Below are positions 1-8,696 of a stretch of DNA of 64,000 bases, in pieces; position 1 is the first letter of the stretch, and each line of letters opens with the position of its first letter. This DNA is from Bacteroidota bacterium (GTDB lineage: Bacteria > Bacteroidota > Bacteroidia > Flavobacteriales_D > Crocinitomicaceae). The stretch is taken from positions 124,001-188,000 of the forward strand of contig SBGX01000011.1 in assembly GCA_006226425.1 (NCBI GenBank), read 5' to 3'. The notes below the pieces were generated by a model. That model saw only the letters and a program-made list of their open reading frames with translations, was not told the origin of the DNA and searched no databases. The position numbers and the translations under genes were made by a program.

Positions 1-2
1 GT

Positions 3-371
3 CTGGGTTATTTTCGGAAAATCAGCACGCGAAAAGCGATTAAGAAGTTAATGCTCAAACGGATTGATCCCCGAATTCATTATGCCTTGAATTGTGGTGC
101 CAAAAGTTGTCCGCCAGTCATGTTTTATGACGATCAAAAACTTTCGGAACAGCTCGATTTGTCAAGCCGCGCCTATTTAGAAACGGAATGTGAACAGAAA
201 GATGGGAAACTTTACGTCCCTGCACTCTTTAGTTGGTTTCGGGGCGATTTTGGAGGGAAGCGGGGGATTTATCGTTTTTTGAAAAAGTACGGAGTCATTG
301 AGGCTGGAGAAAAGCCCTCGCTGGTTTTTAAAGAGTATGACTGGACACTGTCTTTAGGGCATTATCAATAA
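3..371 (+). CDS. DUF547 domain protein, 5'-truncated by window edge
   Basis: The reading frame is open to the first base of the window, so the gene starts upstream; the first internal ATG is at 51. The visible C-terminal part has the DUF547 hallmarks: an HYALNCGAKSCPP segment around 70-110, then a charged region and a C-terminal FLKKYG segment. DUF547 proteins are secreted or envelope proteins of unknown biochemical role, though the conserved Cys/His core resembles a papain-like fold (inference). It ends 9 bases before the next gene on the same strand and is probably co-transcribed with the membrane proteins and desaturase that follow. The signal peptide, if any, lies outside the window. Confidence 0.8.
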   Translation: MGYFRKISTRKAIKKLMLKRIDPRIHYALNCGAKSCPPVMFYDDQKLSEQLDLSSRAYLETECEQKDGKLYVPALFSWFRGDFGGKRGIYRFLKKYGVIEAGEKPSLVFKEYDWTLSLGHYQ

Positions 372-380
372 GATCTTCTC

Positions 381-710
381 ATGTCACTTACGAAAAAATA
401 TTTACTGATATTCCTGGGAATATGCATATTGTTCACCGCGTTATGCCTGTTTTTGCCCATACAGATTTTTGACGGGGAAGTTATTCTGGAACGGGGAGCC
501 TCCGAAATGAAGCTACCAATTAAATTGAGCCTGTCCCATTTCATTGGAATCGGCTTGCAACGTGGAGATTTGGATGGGGTGAAAGATTTTTACCTGATCA
601 AAACAGGTTATCTCAATGTACTACTGTTATTGCTTGCATTGCCAGCTTTGATAAGCTACCGCTTCTATTTGCGCGAAAAACAACGAATCAAAAAAGAGAA
701 AGGAGTATAG
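381..710 (+). CDS. small two-TM membrane protein, unknown function
   Basis: A 109-residue protein with one hydrophobic segment near the N-terminus (about residues 7-27) and a second near the C-terminus (about 75-93), followed by a strongly basic tail ending in KKEKGV. This pattern predicts two inner-membrane helices with the basic tail in the cytoplasm and about 45 residues in the periplasm. No family is recognised. The stop is one base from the start of the desaturase-family gene, and AAGGAG lies just before that start, so the two are very likely translated from the same mRNA. A role in the same membrane-lipid process is only an inference from context. Confidence 0.7.
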   Translation: MSLTKKYLLIFLGICILFTALCLFLPIQIFDGEVILERGASEMKLPIKLSLSHFIGIGLQRGDLDGVKDFYLIKTGYLNVLLLLLALPALISYRFYLREKQRIKKEKGV

Positions 711-711
711 T

Positions 712-1593
712 ATGACTTGGTTAGAAATGATCACAAGGGCCTATGAAGGATATGCCAACTACCTGGTCAAGGAATTGGGTAATCCCATGAACAATGGTGG
801 AAGTTACTTTTATCTTTTGATTCTGGTATCCCTTTTCGCCTGGTGCCTGGAAATTATGGTTCCATGGAGGAAAGAACAATCAATTTTCAGAAAGGATTTT
901 TTCCTGGATGCCTTTTACATGTTCTTCAATTTTTTCCTGTTCAATTTGATCATTTTCGTGGCCCTTTCTTCAGTGAGTGAACATTTTTTCCAGGGGCTAA
1001 TGGCAAAAATAGGCTTGCCCCGGAAGGGAGTATTTGACATTTCGTTCTTGCCACTTTGGGGACAATTCATCATTTACTTTCTGTTGGCAGATTTTATTCA
1101 GTGGTCGGTACATGTCATGCTTCATCGGAATCGGTGGCTATGGAAAGTGCATCAGGTGCATCATTCTGTAGTTGAGATGGGCTTTGCGGCACACCTCAGG
1201 TATCATTGGATGGAAAATGTCGTCTATAAAACAGCATTATACCTCGTATTGTCATGGTTCCTGAACTTTAAATTGGAATATACCTTTCTCATGCATGCAT
1301 TCACCATTCTGATCGGACACCTGAATCATACGAATGTACGACTGGATTATGGACCGTTGAAGTACGTATTGAATAATCCGAAAATGCATATCTGGCACCA
1401 CGCCAAAAAGTTACCCGCGGAACACCCTTACGGAATGAACTTTGGGATTACGCTAAGTATTTGGGATTACCTGTTCCGTACAAATTATATCCCTTATGAC
1501 GGGAGAGATATCCCCCTTGGTTTTGAGGAGATTGAGAAGTATCCGAAGAGTTTTTGGCGACAATTGATAGAACCATTTAAAAAATCACGATGA
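712..1593 (+). CDS. sterol desaturase / fatty acid hydroxylase family protein
   Basis: A 293-residue integral membrane protein with the histidine clusters of the fatty acid hydroxylase superfamily: HxxxH at H134/H138, HxxHH at H147/H150/H151, HxxxH at H161/H165, and a final HxxHH at H226/H229/H230. In this superfamily these bind a di-iron centre that hydroxylates or desaturates lipids. Four or five hydrophobic helices surround the clusters. The substrate cannot be told; bacterial members act on fatty acids, sterol-like lipids, carotenoids or sphingolipids. It starts one base after the previous gene and overlaps the next gene in an ATGA junction, so it sits in a tight membrane-protein operon. 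Confidence 0.88.
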   Translation: MTWLEMITRAYEGYANYLVKELGNPMNNGGSYFYLLILVSLFAWCLEIMVPWRKEQSIFRKDFFLDAFYMFFNFFLFNLIIFVALSSVSEHFFQGLMAKIGLPRKGVFDISFLPLWGQFIIYFLLADFIQWSVHVMLHRNRWLWKVHQVHHSVVEMGFAAHLRYHWMENVVYKTALYLVLSWFLNFKLEYTFLMHAFTILIGHLNHTNVRLDYGPLKYVLNNPKMHIWHHAKKLPAEHPYGMNFGITLSIWDYLFRTNYIPYDGRDIPLGFEEIEKYPKSFWRQLIEPFKKSR

Positions 1594-1829
1594 ATCAACA
1601 GTATAGAACACAATTAATAATTGCAGCAGTTGCTTCTTTGACCCTCGGACTGGCACCTTTTGGAGAACCTCATTTGTTCGGAAAAATCAAATGGGTCATG
1701 GGAGGAGCCATTGGAATGAAGCCAATGGATTGGTTTGACCTCGTCATGCACGGAGCGCCCTGGCTCTTTTTGATCTTCGTTTTACTAAAAGGAGCATACC
1801 TGCTGGCACGCAAAAACAAAGCAAAATAA
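1590..1829 (+). CDS. small membrane protein, unknown function
   Basis: A 79-residue protein whose ATG overlaps the stop of the desaturase-family gene (ATGA), implying translational coupling. It has a hydrophobic N-terminal segment (about residues 8-24) and a second one (about 52-70) followed by a basic tail, RKNKAK. The middle holds a short amphipathic stretch, KPMDWFDLVMHG. No family is recognised. Coupling to a di-iron membrane oxygenase makes an accessory or partner role plausible, but nothing in the sequence shows it. Confidence 0.65.
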   Translation: MNQQYRTQLIIAAVASLTLGLAPFGEPHLFGKIKWVMGGAIGMKPMDWFDLVMHGAPWLFLIFVLLKGAYLLARKNKAK

Positions 1830-1869
1830 AAAACCGGTTTACTATACCTGTTTATTGGGATTTTTGAAG

Positions 1870-1877
1870 TACTTTTG
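1870..1877 (+). promoter_or_regulatory. -7 promoter element for purH (TACTTTTG)
   Basis: TACTTTTG fits the Bacteroidota -7 consensus TAnnTTTG exactly and ends 22 bases before the purH ATG at 1900. No clear TTG lies at the ideal -33 distance. It marks the likely end of the preceding operon and the start of a purH transcript with a leader of about 15-18 nt. Confidence 0.55.
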
Positions 1878-1899
1878 CGGCAAAATTTAAGCTTCGGTT

Positions 1900-3435
1900 A
1901 TGAGTCAAGAAAGAAAGATTAAAAGTGCCCTGATATCCGTTTACGATAAAACAGGTTTGGAACCAATTATTGAACAACTGAACGCTTTGGGCGTCACGAT
2001 CTACTCAACCGGAGGAACACAGGTCTTCATCGAATCGATGGGAGTGCAGGTAGAACGGGTCGAAGACCTGACGGATTATCCATCTATTTTGGGAGGACGT
2101 GTTAAGACCTTGCATCCGAAAGTGTTTGGAGGAATCCTGAATCGAAGAAATTTCCAGGAAGATCAGGCACAAATAGCCGAATACGATATTCCTTCCATCG
2201 ATTTGGTAATTGTGGACCTGTATCCTTTTGAGGAAACAGTTGCCAGTACAACGGATCATCAGGCAATCATAGAAAAAATTGATATTGGTGGAATTTCCCT
2301 GATTCGCGCCGCAGCGAAAAATTTTGAAGACGTTACCATCGTTCCTTCAATGGCCCAGTATCGTTTTTTACTGAATGCTTTGACACCGGAAGGAATGATC
2401 AGTCGAGAAAACCGAATGATCCTGGCTAAAGAAGCTTTTCAGGTTTCTTCCCATTATGACACGCACATTTACCAGTATTTTGTGGAGCAATGTGAAGACG
2501 AGTCTCCGGCACTCAAATATTCTGAAAGCAAATCCAACGTACTTCGTTATGGAGAAAACCCGCACCAGAAGGGAACCTTTTATGGAGATTTGGAGGCTTT
2601 ATTTGACAAGTTACACGGAAAGGAACTTTCTTATAACAACCTTCTAGACGTGGATGCAGCGGTTCAACTTATGGAAGAGTTTAAAGGAGATGCTCCTACG
2701 TTTGCCATTTTGAAGCATAACAACGCTTGTGGTTTGGCTACTAGAAACTCAGTATCTGAAGCCTATGAGGCAGCCCTGGCAGCAGATCCTGTTTCCGCTT
2801 TTGGAGGGATTCTTATTGCCAACTGTCCAATTGATTTGAAGGCAGCCGAAAAGATCAATGAACTTTTTTGTGAAGTGGTCATCTGTCCGGAGTTCGACCA
2901 GGAGGCACTTGAGCTTTTGAAGAGCAAGAAAAATAGAATTTTACTCAAACAGAAACCGGTAAAACTTCCGAAGAAATTACTTCGAACGGCACTGAATGGC
3001 GTCCTGGAACAAGACAAAGATTTAAGTATGGAATCGCTCGCCGATTTGAAATATGTGACAGATCGAAAACCATCTGAAGAGGAAATTCGGGATTTGTTGT
3101 TTGCGAACCGCATTGCGAAGCATACGAAGTCAAATACGATCGTGTTGGCGAAAGACAAACAATTGCTTGCCAGTGGAACAGGCCAAACATCGCGAGTAGA
3201 TGCATTGAAACAGGCCATTTTGAAGGCAAAAAATTTCGGTTTTGATTTGCAGGGTGCGGTAATGGCATCTGATGCCTTTTTTCCTTTTCCAGATTGTGTT
3301 GAAATAGCTGAAAAAGAGGGTGTTAAAACGGTGATTCAACCGGGCGGGTCAATCAAGGATGAACTGTCAATTGACTATTGTAATCAGCACGGGGTAGGGA
3401 TGGTGATGACCGGCGTGCGACATTTCCGTCACTAG
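1900..3435 (+). CDS. purH: bifunctional AICAR formyltransferase / IMP cyclohydrolase
   Basis: PurH catalyses the last two steps of de novo IMP synthesis in the cytoplasm. The 511-residue length is normal for the bifunctional enzyme. The N-terminal MGS-like IMP cyclohydrolase domain (about 1-150) shows STGGT near residue 36 and GGRVKTLHP near 65. The C-terminal AICAR transformylase domain carries the catalytic Lys-His pair at K272/H273 in KHNNACG, and the protein ends in the typical GVRHFRH. The ATG at 1900 follows a -7 promoter element. mreB follows 98 bases downstream, and purH-mreB adjacency is common in this phylum. Confidence 0.98.
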   Translation: MSQERKIKSALISVYDKTGLEPIIEQLNALGVTIYSTGGTQVFIESMGVQVERVEDLTDYPSILGGRVKTLHPKVFGGILNRRNFQEDQAQIAEYDIPSIDLVIVDLYPFEETVASTTDHQAIIEKIDIGGISLIRAAAKNFEDVTIVPSMAQYRFLLNALTPEGMISRENRMILAKEAFQVSSHYDTHIYQYFVEQCEDESPALKYSESKSNVLRYGENPHQKGTFYGDLEALFDKLHGKELSYNNLLDVDAAVQLMEEFKGDAPTFAILKHNNACGLATRNSVSEAYEAALAADPVSAFGGILIANCPIDLKAAEKINELFCEVVICPEFDQEALELLKSKKNRILLKQKPVKLPKKLLRTALNGVLEQDKDLSMESLADLKYVTDRKPSEEEIRDLLFANRIAKHTKSNTIVLAKDKQLLASGTGQTSRVDALKQAILKAKNFGFDLQGAVMASDAFFPFPDCVEIAEKEGVKTVIQPGGSIKDELSIDYCNQHGVGMVMTGVRHFRH

Positions 3436-3533
3436 GAGCATAATTTTTCTTTGATATGTGAAACAAAAATTGCAGTTTTACAAATTATTTAGAAGAATAG
3501 ATACCTCCACAAAAAGTATCGGACAACTGAGGA

Positions 3534-4559
3534 ATGGGAATATTTAGTTTTTTGACCCAGGAGATAGCGATTGATCTTGGAACAGCGAATACGCTGATCA
3601 TCATGAATGACAAGGTGGTTGTTGATGAACCATCGATTGTAGCAAAGGACATCCAGACGGGAAATGTTGTTGCCATCGGAAAGAAGGCACAACAAATGCA
3701 TGGAAAAACGCATAAGTTGATTGAAACAGTCAGACCCTTGAAAGATGGGGTAATTGCTGATTTCCAGAGTGCAGAGGCCATGATTCGGGGGATGATCAAG
3801 ATGATTGGCTCAGGAAAAAACCTGTTTTCTCCAAACCTTCGAATGGTGGTTTGTATCCCTTCCGGAATTACGGAAGTGGAAAAACGGGCCGTTCGGGATA
3901 GTTGTGAACATGCAGGTGCCAAAGAAGTTTATTTGATTCATGAACCCATGGCTGCGGCGATCGGTATTGGAATCGATGTGGAAGAACCGATGGGAAACAT
4001 GATCATCGATATCGGTGGTGGTACTTCCGAAATTGCCGTCATTGCCCTTGGAGGAATCGTATGTGATAAGTCGATCCGAATTGCCGGGGATGATTTTACA
4101 CAGGACATCGAAGAATACATGCGTCGTCAGCACAACATTTTGGTTGGAGAGCGTACAGCAGAGCAAATCAAGATTGAAGTTGGAGCAGCGATTCCGGAGT
4201 TGGATAATCCGCCACCTGATTTTGCCGTTCGAGGACGAGATTTGATGACTGGAATTCCGAAAGAAATCATCGTTAGTTATTCCGAAGTAGCACACGCCCT
4301 GGACAAGACCATTTCCAAGATTGAAGAAGCAATTCTGAGTGCGTTGGAGATGACTCCACCAGAACTTTCAGCAGACATCTACAAGACAGGAATCTACCTG
4401 GCGGGTGGAGGATCCATGTTGCGAGGACTGGACAAACGAATTTCTCTAAAGACAAAGTTGCCAGTGCACATTGCTGAAGATCCGCTTCGAGCTGTTGCCC
4501 GTGGAACAAGTATTGCGCTGAAAAACATCGACCGTTTCCAGTTCCTGATCCGCGACTAG
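3534..4559 (+). CDS. mreB: rod shape-determining protein MreB
   Basis: A bacterial actin that forms membrane-associated filaments and positions cell-wall synthesis. The 341 residues include the phosphate-1 motif IDLGTANT (13-20), IDIGGGTSEIAVI in the middle and LAGGGSMLRGLD towards the end, all expected for MreB. The ATG at 3534 is preceded by a weak GAGG. In many Bacteroidota mreC, mreD, a PBP2 gene and rodA follow directly, but here the next gene is convergent (gldH) 13 bases away. The elongation partners must therefore be elsewhere or absent. Confidence 0.97.
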   Translation: MGIFSFLTQEIAIDLGTANTLIIMNDKVVVDEPSIVAKDIQTGNVVAIGKKAQQMHGKTHKLIETVRPLKDGVIADFQSAEAMIRGMIKMIGSGKNLFSPNLRMVVCIPSGITEVEKRAVRDSCEHAGAKEVYLIHEPMAAAIGIGIDVEEPMGNMIIDIGGGTSEIAVIALGGIVCDKSIRIAGDDFTQDIEEYMRRQHNILVGERTAEQIKIEVGAAIPELDNPPPDFAVRGRDLMTGIPKEIIVSYSEVAHALDKTISKIEEAILSALEMTPPELSADIYKTGIYLAGGGSMLRGLDKRISLKTKLPVHIAEDPLRAVARGTSIALKNIDRFQFLIRD

Positions 4560-4572
4560 GAAAATTCAGATA

Positions 4573-5049
4573 TTACAAATCTTTTTCGTTGGAAGCTTCG
4601 ATGCGAAGACCAATATCCAGCACTTCTTCCAGGTCTTCCTGGATGACTCCCTGTTCCAATTTGAAGATATAAGTGCCCTTCATGGGAAATTTACGCTTTC
4701 GGAAATGAAGGACGTTTTCAACAATGGTCCCGGATTTGTTTCCAATCCAGGAGCCATCAGCCTGAGCAATTTTAAATTCAAAAGGTTCCCGCGCCTTTAT
4801 TTTGTTGGGAGTCTCCGATATTAGATAAATCCAACAATTGGAATACGGGTAGTCGGTCGTATGCCTAAATGTGATCATGAAATCATACACCTGGGAAGTG
4901 TCCTCAATTTGGACCTTAAAATCAGGCTTTACTTCCTGATTCCATTTGTTCCCCTGGAAAGAATACGACTTGTCATAAAAGACAGAATCAGTACATGAAC
5001 TGAGCCCGATGATCAACAAGAGAAAAATGATGTAAGGTGTTCTACGCAT
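4573..5049 (-). CDS. gldH: gliding motility lipoprotein GldH
   Basis: A 158-residue lipoprotein. The start is placed at 5049 because translation from there gives a clean signal peptide MRRTPYIIFLLLIIGLSSC with lipobox Cys19; the longer open frame upstream is only ricT read in another frame. GldH is one of the Gld lipoproteins required for gliding in Flavobacterium johnsoniae, and it also occurs in non-gliding relatives. The start overlaps the ricT stop by 8 bases. The ricT-gldH pair is a conserved Bacteroidota arrangement. The PBP1A-type gene that often follows gldH is absent here; mreB comes in from the other strand. Confidence 0.9.
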   Translation of the reverse strand: MRRTPYIIFLLLIIGLSSCTDSVFYDKSYSFQGNKWNQEVKPDFKVQIEDTSQVYDFMITFRHTTDYPYSNCWIYLISETPNKIKAREPFEFKIAQADGSWIGNKSGTIVENVLHFRKRKFPMKGTYIFKLEQGVIQEDLEEVLDIGLRIEASNEKDL

Positions 5050-6328
5050 TTTTGTTTGGAGCATTGTTATTTTGCTGCTTTCCTCTTCGTCGTTGGTTCT
5101 TACCCTTCCTGTTGCGGTTCCCCTGAGGAGCGTTACTATTGGCTGGGGCAGCCTCTTTCGTGCTGTTATCAGGTCTTCCTTTCGCTTGTTGGTTTTCACC
5201 AGGTTTTCCAGCTGGTTTTTTACGCTTTTTCTTTTTCTTTTTGAATTGATTGTCAAAGCGATTCAGGCTATCCTGTCCAACGACATTCGTGTAATCAGGT
5301 TCTTTGATGATACTTGGTTCAACGAAATCAAGCAGATCCATTGGTTTTTTCTTCTCCTGATTCATGCGTTTGATCTCGGCAACGCGTTCAGGTTTCAGTG
5401 CAATGAGACCCGAACCACCATCGTAGATATACCACATGATGCGTTTGAAAACATCCGTCTTCACGTGAAATGCCGTTCCCTTTTCGGTATGCAATTTTGT
5501 TTCCGAAGCCGGAAAGGATTTAATGGCATCCAGGTACATATCTAACTCGTAGTTAAGGCAGCATTTTAATTTACCGCATTGACCAGCTAGTTTTTGGGGG
5601 TTAAGCGAAAGTTGCTGATACCTAGCTGATGAGGTTGAAACCGATCTGAAATCTGTCAACCAGGTGCTGCAACAAAGCTCACGTCCACATGAACCGATTC
5701 CGCCCAGGCGAGAGGCCTCCTGGCGTGATCCGATTTGGCGCATTTCGATTCGAACTTTGAAAGCGTCCGCCATGTCTTTGATCAGCTGACGAAAGTCAAC
5801 GCGTTGCTCGGCGGTATAATAAAAAGTCGCCTTTGTTAAATCTCCTTGATATTCTACATCGGAAATTTTCATTTCCAGTCCCAGGTTGACAGCAAGCGTG
5901 CGAGCGCGATACATCACCTCTTTTTCGAGGTTTCGTGCCTCAACCCACTTATCAATGTCTCCCTGATCGGCAATGCGAAGAATTTTCCGGGTCTCAAGTG
6001 CCTTGAGATTCGGAGCACGTCGATTAACTTGTATTCTGGCTAGTTCTCCAACAACTGAAACAATCCCGACATCGTGACCGGGACTGGCTTCCACAATAAC
6101 CGCGTCACCTACCTGAAGAGACAGGTTTTTGGCGTTTCTGAAGAAGCTTTTTCGACTGTTTTTGAATCGAACTTCAACTATATCATACGGGCTTTGTCCG
6201 TTGGGAAGTTGCATGTTCCCCAACCAATCGAACACGCCCAGTTTATTACATCCACCAGAACTACAGGTTCCATTATTTCCGCAGCCTCTGGGAGTTCCTC
6301 CCCCACTGCTACAATTGGTACATCCCAT
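5042..6328 (-). CDS. ricT: RicT / PSP1 domain regulator
   Basis: A 428-residue PSP1-family protein, also called RicT or YaaT. In Bacillus, RicT works with RicA and RicF in an iron-sulfur-containing complex that affects RNase Y-dependent mRNA processing. Visible features are an N-terminal Cys-rich segment (C3, C6, C16, C22, C27) and the PSP1 core with CGRELCC and CGKLKCC cysteine clusters, suitable for iron-sulfur ligation. From about residue 350 there is a long Lys/Asn/Gln-rich, probably disordered tail. The Cys-rich N-terminus is usual in Bacteroidota members. The gene overlaps gldH downstream. Its function in this phylum is not established; the family call is firm. Confidence 0.93.
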   Translation of the reverse strand: MGCTNCSSGGGTPRGCGNNGTCSSGGCNKLGVFDWLGNMQLPNGQSPYDIVEVRFKNSRKSFFRNAKNLSLQVGDAVIVEASPGHDVGIVSVVGELARIQVNRRAPNLKALETRKILRIADQGDIDKWVEARNLEKEVMYRARTLAVNLGLEMKISDVEYQGDLTKATFYYTAEQRVDFRQLIKDMADAFKVRIEMRQIGSRQEASRLGGIGSCGRELCCSTWLTDFRSVSTSSARYQQLSLNPQKLAGQCGKLKCCLNYELDMYLDAIKSFPASETKLHTEKGTAFHVKTDVFKRIMWYIYDGGSGLIALKPERVAEIKRMNQEKKKPMDLLDFVEPSIIKEPDYTNVVGQDSLNRFDNQFKKKKKKRKKPAGKPGENQQAKGRPDNSTKEAAPANSNAPQGNRNRKGKNQRRRGKQQNNNAPNKNA

Positions 6329-6502
6329 AGTTATGCTATTTGATGTAAAATTAAGATAATTTTATGGTTTATATAGATCAGGGGATCAAAAAAAGGAAAT
6401 CGCCCGGCCTTCCGGGAGATGGATGTATTGACTTAACATAAATTAACAGGGAAATGCCCGGTCAGTTATTAACTTTAACCGTTTGTGAAATAAGAAACAG
6501 AA

Positions 6503-7528
6503 ATGTCAGAAGATACTCAAAATGAAGGACTGAATCCGGCCGAACAACTTCGGATGTTGGCGGATAAAATTCAATTGGAAACCCAGATCGTCACCCGCCT
6601 CAAGAGTGAGGTGGCAAAGGTGATTGTTGGTCAGGAGAAAATGATGGAAAGACTCTTGATTGCTTTGTTGGCCGATGGACATATTTTGTTGGAAGGAGTC
6701 CCGGGGCTCGCCAAGACACTGGCCGTCAAGACGCTTTCTAGGGCGGTGGATGCCGATTTTAGCCGAATTCAATTCACCCCGGATTTACTGCCTGCTGATG
6801 TGACCGGAACGTTGATTTACCAACAGAAGACAGAGAGTTTCCAGGTCAAGAAAGGGCCTGTATTTGCGAATTTTGTTTTGGCAGATGAAATCAACCGGGC
6901 GCCGGCAAAAGTACAGTCTGCCTTGTTGGAGGCCATGCAGGAACGACAGGTGACCATCGGAGATGAAAGCATGCAATTACCTAATCCCTTTTTGGTGTTG
7001 GCGACGCAAAACCCGATTGAACAAGAAGGAACGTATCCACTTCCGGAAGCTCAGGTTGACCGCTTCATGCTCAAGGTGGTCCTTGATTACCCGAGTCCGG
7101 ATGAAGAACGAAAAATTATTCGCTCACAGATTCGCAAAGAAGGGGAACAGGAGGTGAGCACCGTATTGAAGCCAACGGACATTTTGAGGATGAGAGATCT
7201 GGTTCGGGAAGTTTATCTGGATGAAAAAATAGAGCAGTACATTGTGGATATTGTGTATGCGACCCGGGAACCAGCTAAGTATCGTTTGCCGGAATTGGCA
7301 CCACTCATTAGTTTTGGTTGTTCTCCACGAGCAGGAATCAACCTGGCCAAAGCGGCCAAGGCCTACGCATTTATCCAAAATCGGGCATTTGTGATCCCGG
7401 AAGACATTCGGGTTCTTGCCAAAGATGTTATGTGTCACAGATTGGGATTGAGCTATGAAGCAGAAGCGGAGAACATCACGGCTTCCGACGTAGTATCTAA
7501 AATTTTGAACCGGGTAGAAGTACCTTAA
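6503..7528 (+). CDS. MoxR family AAA+ ATPase
   Basis: A 341-residue MoxR-type AAA+ ATPase, a chaperone-like class that usually acts on VWA-domain partners encoded beside it. The Walker A motif is GVPGLAKT (65-72), Walker B is VLADEINRAP, and the family signature FTPDLLPADVTG lies between them. It heads an operon with DUF58 and two VWA proteins, the classical MoxR-Bat arrangement. The next gene starts at the base after its stop. No strong promoter element was found in the 174 bases upstream. The N-terminal 30 residues look like a flexible extension. Confidence 0.95.
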   Translation: MSEDTQNEGLNPAEQLRMLADKIQLETQIVTRLKSEVAKVIVGQEKMMERLLIALLADGHILLEGVPGLAKTLAVKTLSRAVDADFSRIQFTPDLLPADVTGTLIYQQKTESFQVKKGPVFANFVLADEINRAPAKVQSALLEAMQERQVTIGDESMQLPNPFLVLATQNPIEQEGTYPLPEAQVDRFMLKVVLDYPSPDEERKIIRSQIRKEGEQEVSTVLKPTDILRMRDLVREVYLDEKIEQYIVDIVYATREPAKYRLPELAPLISFGCSPRAGINLAKAAKAYAFIQNRAFVIPEDIRVLAKDVMCHRLGLSYEAEAENITASDVVSKILNRVEVP

Positions 7529-8695
7529 ATGAGGATCATGTTAGAAAATCAAAAAGATAAATTCAATTTGGAAGGAGACGTAAGGTACATTAATTGTGCC
7601 TACATGTCTCCGATCTTGAAGAAAGCAGAAGAAGCAGGTATAGCGGGAATTAGGAGAAAGAGAAGACCCTATGAAATAGGTCCTTCGGATTATTTTGATG
7701 ATGTGATCCTTGCGAGGCAAAAAATGGCTCGCTTGATAGGTGCTGAAACAGATCAGGTAGTCATGATTCCATCCGTTTCCTATGGGTTTTCCATGTTGTT
7801 GCAAAACATGAAGGGAAAACGTGGACAGAAAGCGATCGTGATCACCAATGAATTTCCAAGTGGTTTTTTAAGCTTAGAACGTTGGTGCCGGGAACAAGAA
7901 GTTGATTTGGAAATTATCGAACCTGTGTCTGAAGGCATTCCAAAAGGGAAATCATGGAATGAACGCATTCTGGAGGCGATTGATGAACGAACGGCTTGTG
8001 TACTGATGTCATATGTGCACTGGATGGACGGAACCTGTTTTGAAGTTGAAGAAATCGGAGAAAGATGTCGCCAATACGGGGCATATTTTCTGATGGATGG
8101 CACCCAGGGAGTAGGAATTCGTCCGATTGATGTCTCCAAACTCAAAGTAGACGCGATTTGTTGTGCAGCGTATAAATGGCTGATGGGACCCTATTCAAGC
8201 GGTTTTGCTTATGTAGGAGAACGTTTTTCAGAAGGAAAACCCCTGGAAGAAACCTGGATGAATCGGGCAAATGCGCAAGATTTTTCCGGACTGACCGGGT
8301 ACTGCAGCGAATATACACCGGGAGCTACAAGATACAATGTCGGACAGACAAGTGACTTTATAAAAGTTCCCATGCTTATAGAGGGTCTGAATCAGCTGCT
8401 TGATTGGAAGACCGTTGAGATGGATCGCTACGTTGAACAATTGATGGAGCCCCTGGATCGTTTTCTGGAAGAATATGGTTTCGGATTGGAGGAGAAAAAG
8501 TATCGTTCCAATCATATCCGGGGAATTTACTTGCCCGAAACAGTAGACCGGGAATTACTACTCCAGTCCTTTGAAGAAGAAAGAATCAAGCTGTCCTTCC
8601 GGGGAGCCTCAATCAGAGTTTCACCGAATGTCTATAACACGAGGGAGGATATGGAAGCACTGATTTTCTGTCTGCAGAAGAGCATGAACAAATAG
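7529..8695 (+). CDS. aminotransferase class V-fold PLP enzyme
   Basis: A 388-residue fold-type I PLP enzyme of the class V aminotransferase group (cysteine desulfurase, kynureninase and isopenicillin-N epimerase-like proteins). The cofactor lysine is predicted as K216 in AAYKWLMGP, and the preceding DGTQG holds the Asp that contacts the PLP ring nitrogen. No conserved cysteine-desulfurase active-site Cys loop was recognised, so sulfur transfer is not supported; the substrate is unknown. It begins at the base after the moxR stop, and a second ATG lies at 7538. Its place inside the MoxR-Bat operon is unusual. Confidence 0.85.
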   Translation: MRIMLENQKDKFNLEGDVRYINCAYMSPILKKAEEAGIAGIRRKRRPYEIGPSDYFDDVILARQKMARLIGAETDQVVMIPSVSYGFSMLLQNMKGKRGQKAIVITNEFPSGFLSLERWCREQEVDLEIIEPVSEGIPKGKSWNERILEAIDERTACVLMSYVHWMDGTCFEVEEIGERCRQYGAYFLMDGTQGVGIRPIDVSKLKVDAICCAAYKWLMGPYSSGFAYVGERFSEGKPLEETWMNRANAQDFSGLTGYCSEYTPGATRYNVGQTSDFIKVPMLIEGLNQLLDWKTVEMDRYVEQLMEPLDRFLEEYGFGLEEKKYRSNHIRGIYLPETVDRELLLQSFEEERIKLSFRGASIRVSPNVYNTREDMEALIFCLQKSMNK

Positions 8696-8696
8696 G

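Noticed and set aside
4573-5256. Long form of gldH starting at 5256
   Set aside because: The first 69 residues are ricT sequence read in another frame. Starting at 5049 gives a proper lipoprotein signal.
6401-6418. GC-rich inverted repeat CCCGG-CCTT-CCGGG upstream of moxR
   Set aside because: Only a 5-bp stem; the T-run is on the minus strand, where no gene end lies upstream. It is not convincing as a terminator.
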